Shown here piece by piece: positions 14,910 through 18,110 of a DNA stretch of 18,110 nucleotides. Where the stretch lies: the NCBI GenBank assembly GCA_002314145.1, contig DCCG01000007.1:1-18110 (forward strand), in the 5' to 3' direction. The notes beneath the pieces are model-generated. The model saw only the letters and a program-made list of their open reading frames with translations. It made no database searches and was not told where the DNA came from. Position 1 is the stretch's first letter. Every line of letters begins with the position of its first letter. This DNA comes from Thalassolituus sp. UBA1087 (GTDB taxonomy: Bacteria > Pseudomonadota > Gammaproteobacteria > Pseudomonadales > Oceanobacteraceae). The position numbers and the translations under genes are program-made.

Positions 14910-16192
14910 AGAGAAGAATCCAGCGAGGCTGTGGTGTTATCTGTAAAGCTGGAAAGCCAGTTCACCATGGCTTTCGATTTGCGCATAAAGCTGTCTTTTT
15001 CACTGCTGGAAATGGATTTGGCTTTTGGCAGTTTTACCCGCAGGGAGTCGCGGTGCACACCATCCACGCGGAATTCATAATGCAGATGCGGCCCGGTGGC
15101 CAGCCCGGTCATGCCGACATAGCCAATGATCTGTCCCTGCTTAACAATACGGCCGGTGCGGGAGCGGCGGTTAAACTTGCTCATATGGGCGTACAGGGTC
15201 TGATAACGCGAACCGTGCTGGATAATCACACAGTTACCGTAGCCGCCCTTACGCCCGGCAAAAATGATTTTACCGTCGCCGGCAGCTTTGATCGGAGTGC
15301 CTGTGGGGGCAGCATAGTCTGTCCCTTTGTGGGCGCGGATGGTGTTCAGTACCGGGTGGCGGCGGCCCAGATTGAAGCGCGAACTGATGCGGAACACGTC
15401 CATCGGGTTGCGCAGGAATTCTTTGCGCATGCTGCGGCCGTCCGGGGCGTAGTAATTGGCATTGCCGTCGGAGTCTTCATAGCGCACGGCTGTGATATCA
15501 CGGCCGTTGTTATTAAAGCGGGCGATGAGAATATTGCCGTCACCGATTTTATCGCCATCGAGAAAAATCTCGTCGTAAATCAGGCTGAAGGTATCGCCTT
15601 TGCGGATATCCAGAGCAAAGTCGATATCCCAGCCGAAAATAGCAGCCAGCTGATATAACACCTGATCCGGAATGCCGGCTTCAGAGCCGTCATAAAACAG
15701 CGAATTATTGATGGTGGCGGTGACATAACGCGGACGGTAGTCGGCGTGACGTTCTTCCAGCTGATACTGCAGCGCACCTTCTTCATCGCGGCTGAAGGTG
15801 TGGCTGGCCAGCGGCGACAGTTCAATCACGAACTGCTGCACGTGGTTATCTTCTGAGCGGGTCCACTTTAATGTTTGCCCGGGCTGCAGTTGCAGCACGC
15901 CTTTCGGCGCGGCGGCGGCCAGTTCGATGACATCCACCGCACTCAGGTTCTGACGCCCGAATATGGTCGACAGACTGTCACCGGATTTTACCTGCGTGCT
16001 TTCCCAGCTGAGTGCCGGCGTCTGCGGCTCAGCCTCAGTCGCTGGCGGAAGCTCAATACGGAAGCTGGTGTGCTGTGATGGGGGCGTCTGCTCTGAAGGC
16101 CAAAGAAGAACAGTGAATAAAACGATAAGCGCAGCGCCGATCCCCAGTGCATGAGTAAGGGGGAAATACTGCAGGCGTCCGGACAAAGACAT
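14906..16192 (-). CDS. mepM: M23 peptidoglycan DD-endopeptidase, MepM-like
   Basis: 428 residues from ATG 16192; the open frame continues to 16333, but the extra 47 residues are unlike the family and would overlap tyrS. The N-terminus has a short tail and a membrane helix (~12-31, THALGIGAALIVLFTVLLW). Residues ~67-112 form a LysM/OapA-like domain (VKSGDSLSTIFGRQNLS), residues ~120-250 the Csd3-like middle domain, and ~275-380 the LytM/M23 metallopeptidase. Zinc ligands are visible as HKGTD (His288, Asp292) and GPHLHYEF (His369, His371), with His336 in YAHMS, so the enzyme should be active. E. coli MepM is 440 residues with the same architecture and cuts cross-links to let new strands in. The gene overlaps anmK by four bases. 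The nearest AAAGGA is rather far (~14 bases) from ATG, so the start is likely but not certain. Confidence 0.92.
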   Translation of the reverse strand: MSLSGRLQYFPLTHALGIGAALIVLFTVLLWPSEQTPPSQHTSFRIELPPATEAEPQTPALSWESTQVKSGDSLSTIFGRQNLSAVDVIELAAAAPKGVLQLQPGQTLKWTRSEDNHVQQFVIELSPLASHTFSRDEEGALQYQLEERHADYRPRYVTATINNSLFYDGSEAGIPDQVLYQLAAIFGWDIDFALDIRKGDTFSLIYDEIFLDGDKIGDGNILIARFNNNGRDITAVRYEDSDGNANYYAPDGRSMRKEFLRNPMDVFRISSRFNLGRRHPVLNTIRAHKGTDYAAPTGTPIKAAGDGKIIFAGRKGGYGNCVIIQHGSRYQTLYAHMSKFNRRSRTGRIVKQGQIIGYVGMTGLATGPHLHYEFRVDGVHRDSLRVKLPKAKSISSSEKDSFMRKSKAMVNWLSSFTDNTTASLDSSL

Positions 16193-16264
16193 GGTGTCTG
16201 ACGTTTCCTTTAGTGGGTAGTAACAATAAGTGTAAACAATTAACCGGCATTTTATCCAGCAAGC

Positions 16265-16292
16265 TTGATTTTGCACCTTGATCAGGTAATGT
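16265..16292 (+). promoter_or_regulatory. Candidate sigma70 promoter of tyrS
   Basis: TTGATT (16265-16270) and TAATGT (16287-16292) are separated by 16 bases and precede the tyrS ATG by ~40 bases. The hexamers match consensus only moderately (four of six each). No T-box or other riboswitch is recognisable in the short leader. Confidence 0.4.
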
Positions 16293-16331
16293 TCAGCACC
16301 CTTCTGACAACCAAATTCTACGAGAGCTCCC

Positions 16332-17627
16332 ATGACTGCTGCATTAATAGCTGACCTGAAAGCCCGTGGTCTGCTGAACCAGGCAACCGCTGATGAAGAA
16401 CTGAATGAACACCTGAATTCCGGTGGCCGTTCACTTTATTGCGGCTTTGACCCGACCGCAGACAGTCTTCATATCGGATCTCTGGTACCACTGCTGGCAT
16501 TGAAACGTTTTCAGCTGGCCGGCCATAAACCCATTGCGCTGGTGGGTGGGGCGACCGGTCTGATCGGTGACCCCAGCTTTAAAGCGCAGGAACGGAAACT
16601 CAATGGCCCCGAAGTAGTGGCCGGCTGGGTCGACAAAATTAAAGCCCAGGTCAGCCGTTTTATCGACTTCGAAGGGGATAACGCCGCCGAGGTGGTGAAC
16701 AATCTCGATTGGGTTGGCGACATGAGTGTGCTCGACTTCCTGCGTGATGTCGGTAAGCACTTCTCAGTGAACAGCATGATTCAGAAAGAATCCGTGAAGC
16801 AGCGGATCGAACGGGAAGGCTCCGGTATTTCCTTTACTGAATTCACCTACATGCTGCTGCAGTCTTATGATTTTGCCGAATTAGCGCAGCGTGAAGACTG
16901 CTCCCTGCAGATTGGTGGCTCTGATCAGTGGGGCAATATTGTGGGAGGCGTTGAACTGGCGCGCCGTATGTATGGTAAGCAGGTGTTCGGTTTAACCCTG
17001 CCGCTGGTAACCAAAGCTGATGGTACTAAATTCGGTAAAACCGAATCCGGCACTATCTGGCTTGATCCGGCAAAAACCTCGCCGTATGCCTTCTATCAGT
17101 TCTGGATGAACACCGCTGATGCGGACGTCTACAAATTCCTGCGTTACTTCACTTTCCTGCCGGTTGAAAAGATCGAAGAAATTGAAGCAACCGACGCAGA
17201 GATTCAGGGACGTAAAACCGCTCAGCCAATCCTTGCCGATGAAGTGACCCGGCTGGTGCACGGTGAAGACGCGCTGGCGTCTGCCAAGCGCATTACCGAA
17301 GCTCTGTTCTCCGGCGATGTTACTCAACTCAGTGAAACGGAACTGGAACAGATTAAACTCGATGGCCTGCCATCCAGTGACCTGGATACCACGGGTCTGG
17401 CTGACAAGCCGCTCACTGCCATTCTGTCGGAAGCAGGCATAGGGCAGGGCAAGCAGGTAAAAGACGCGCTGGGACGCAATGCCGTCATCATTAACAGTGC
17501 AGCCTGCAGCATGGACGATCTGATGAAAGGGGAGTCCCTGTTTGCCGCCGGTAATGCGCTTTATGGGCGCTTCTTCCTGGTGAAGTTGGGTAAGAAAAAA
17601 TACCACCTGTTCGAAATAGCAAAATAG
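16332..17627 (+). CDS. tyrS: Tyrosyl-tRNA synthetase
   Basis: Class I aminoacyl-tRNA synthetase that charges tRNA-Tyr. 431 residues. Catalytic Rossmann domain with CGFDPTADSLHIGSLVPLLAL (37-57; HIGS replaces HIGH), GGATGLIGDPS (72-82), the tyrosine pocket YMLLQSYDFAEL (173-184), QIGGSDQWGNI (193-203), and KFGKTESG (233-240; the KMSKS-equivalent loop). The C-terminus (~365-425) is an S4-like RNA-binding domain (LSEAGIGQGKQVKDALGRNAV). HIGS and KFGKT are normal for the bacterial TyrRS subtype seen in E. coli. The ATG at 16332 is preceded by GAGAG. The gene is divergent from the M23 peptidase gene, and its stop codon lies only 14 bases before the first rRNA promoter, with no terminator visible, so tyrS transcripts may continue into the rrn leader. 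Confidence 0.98.
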   Translation: MTAALIADLKARGLLNQATADEELNEHLNSGGRSLYCGFDPTADSLHIGSLVPLLALKRFQLAGHKPIALVGGATGLIGDPSFKAQERKLNGPEVVAGWVDKIKAQVSRFIDFEGDNAAEVVNNLDWVGDMSVLDFLRDVGKHFSVNSMIQKESVKQRIEREGSGISFTEFTYMLLQSYDFAELAQREDCSLQIGGSDQWGNIVGGVELARRMYGKQVFGLTLPLVTKADGTKFGKTESGTIWLDPAKTSPYAFYQFWMNTADADVYKFLRYFTFLPVEKIEEIEATDAEIQGRKTAQPILADEVTRLVHGEDALASAKRITEALFSGDVTQLSETELEQIKLDGLPSSDLDTTGLADKPLTAILSEAGIGQGKQVKDALGRNAVIINSAACSMDDLMKGESLFAAGNALYGRFFLVKLGKKKYHLFEIAK

Positions 17628-17641
17628 TTTGAAGAAAGTAG

Positions 17642-17669
17642 TTGACGGCGCATCCCGTATCTCTATAAT
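17642..17669 (+). promoter_or_regulatory. rRNA promoter 1
   Basis: TTGACG (17642-17647) and TATAAT (17664-17669) with a 16-base spacer, followed by GCGCCGCTCC. The perfect -10, short spacer and GC-rich discriminator are typical of rRNA promoters under stringent (ppGpp) and growth-rate control. It begins 14 bases after the tyrS stop codon. Confidence 0.85.
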
Positions 17670-17732
17670 GCGCCGCTCCTGAGTTGAGACGGCCTCTGCG
17701 GAGAGCTGAAAAAACAAAGGAAAAACAAGGGG

Positions 17733-17760
17733 TTGACAAGAAGTTGAACGACTTTATAAT
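17733..17760 (+). promoter_or_regulatory. rRNA promoter 2
   Basis: TTGACA (17733-17738) and TATAAT (17755-17760), both perfect, with a 16-base spacer and the discriminator GCGCCCCGCTCTGA. An A-rich stretch (17709-17728) upstream could serve as an UP element contacting the alpha subunit. Confidence 0.9.
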
Positions 17761-17817
17761 GCGCCCCGCTCTGAACGGGATGGCTCAGCCAAACGATCAG
17801 AATGAAGAAAAAAGTGG

Positions 17818-17845
17818 TTGACACGCAAGGGTAAATCCTTAAAAT
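17818..17845 (+). promoter_or_regulatory. rRNA promoter 3
   Basis: TTGACA (17818-17823) and TAAAAT (17840-17845) with a 16-base spacer, followed by GCGCAGCCCGCTCTGA. An A-rich tract (17804-17813) precedes it. This is the promoter nearest the antitermination signals, so its transcripts begin almost directly in the boxB-like hairpin. Confidence 0.85.
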
Positions 17846-17855
17846 GCGCAGCCCG

Positions 17856-17911
17856 CTCTGACCGAAATCAGAGTTGTTCTTTAACAAAGTATTTAGACAA
17901 TTACGTGTGGG
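17856..17911 (+). promoter_or_regulatory. rrn antitermination leader: boxB-like hairpin, boxA, boxC
   Basis: CTCTGA-CCGAAA-TCAGAG (17856-17873) forms a perfect 6-bp stem with a 6-base loop in the boxB position. TGTTCTTTAACAA (17875-17887) closely matches the E. coli rrn boxA, which recruits NusB/NusE to make RNA polymerase resistant to Rho. GTGTGGG (17905-17911) matches boxC. The order and spacing follow the gammaproteobacterial rrn leader. The remainder to 18031 is untranslated leader that is removed by RNase III and other nucleases. Confidence 0.85.
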
Positions 17912-18002
17912 TACTTACTGAGGTGTTCTGGAGACAGCAATATTTCAAGTAAGAACTCGTCGATAATTCATTTATTGTCAGTTTTTTCTTGAGCAAGATT
18001 CA

Positions 18003-18023
18003 GACTGGATTATTCCTCCAGTC
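18003..18023 (+). other. Leader hairpin just before mature 16S rRNA
   Basis: GACTGGA-TTATTCC-TCCAGTC forms a perfect 7-bp stem with a 7-base loop, ending nine bases before the 16S 5' end. It probably helps folding or processing of the precursor; the RNase III stem itself needs the 3' flank, which lies outside the window. Confidence 0.6.
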
Positions 18024-18031
18024 GAAACTTT

Positions 18032-18110
18032 GAACTGAAGAGTTTGATCATGGCTCAGATTGAACGCTGGCGGGAGGCTTAACACATGCAAGTCGAGCGA
18101 GAAAGTATCT
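18032..18110 (+). rRNA. rrs: 16S ribosomal RNA, 5' end only
   Basis: The first ~79 bases of 16S rRNA, running off the window. The universal AGAGTTTGATCATGGCTCAG starts at 18039, followed by ATTGAACGCTGG and CTTAACACATGCAAGTCGAG. The mature 5' end is placed at 18032 by alignment to E. coli numbering from the GAAGAG of positions 6-11. One base differs from the common GGCGGCAGGC: here it reads GGCGGGAGGC (E. coli position 43). The rest of the operon lies beyond the right edge. Confidence 0.97.

Noticed and set aside
16193..16333. N-terminal extension of the M23 peptidase up to 16333
   Set aside because: The extra 47 residues do not look like a membrane-anchor tail, overlap the tyrS start and have no family counterpart.
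16992..17717. Minus-strand frame of 241 residues opposite tyrS
   Set aside because: Antisense shadow of a certain tyrS gene; it would also run through the rRNA promoter 1 region.
1..18110. Scan for CRISPR arrays, tRNA genes, insertion sequences, integrases and riboswitches
   Set aside because: No regularly spaced repeats, cloverleaf-like sequences with CCA ends, transposase or integrase frames, or known riboswitch leaders were recognised by eye.

Overview
The window looks like chromosomal DNA of a gammaproteobacterium, probably an Oceanospirillales/Pseudomonas-related marine lineage. This is inference from three things: the order argC – DUF6776 gene – bactofilin – erpA – anmK – M23 peptidase – tyrS – 16S rRNA, which resembles the argC-to-16S neighbourhood I recall from Pseudomonas; the mrcB–TPR-lipoprotein pair; and an rrn leader and 16S 5' end of gammaproteobacterial type. 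Nearly all genes are housekeeping and of moderate-to-high GC. The exception is the first ~0.7 kb, which is clearly AT-richer.

Layout. (1) 1-723: an AT-rich HEPN-like gene, possibly entering from outside the window, followed by ~660 bases without a convincing gene (a possible gene relic, and a perfect 17-bp palindrome over a likely extended -10 promoter just before mrcB). (2) 1387-4151: mrcB (PBP1B) overlapping a TPR lipoprotein that is probably its activator LpoP. (3) 5664-4168, minus strand: a chemoreceptor with a histidine-rich membrane sensor and a near-palindrome upstream. (4) 9761-5717, minus strand: a tight run of ClC chloride protein, hemJ, hemL and a multi-TM protein; two of the steps belong to haem synthesis. 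(5) 9898-13758, plus strand: argC, a DUF6776 membrane coiled-coil protein, bactofilin, erpA, a secreted DsrE-like protein and a secreted FecR-domain protein. (6) 16192-13791, minus strand: an M23 endopeptidase overlapping anmK by GTGA, pairing peptidoglycan cleavage with muropeptide recycling. (7) 16332 to the end: tyrS, then three tandem rRNA promoters, an antitermination leader (boxB-like hairpin, boxA, boxC) and the first ~79 bases of 16S rRNA.

How the genes fit together. Cell-wall work dominates: PBP1B with its activator, an M23 endopeptidase, AnmK, and a bactofilin with a membrane partner candidate. The second theme is redox/tetrapyrrole metabolism (hemL, hemJ, erpA). No prophage, insertion sequence, CRISPR array, tRNA or toxin–antitoxin pair was recognised. 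No complete novel system is evident. The best leads are the DUF6776–bactofilin pair, the chemoreceptor's histidine-rich sensor, the channel-like substitution in the ClC protein, the operator-like palindrome at mrcB, and the repeated promoter module of the rrn operon.
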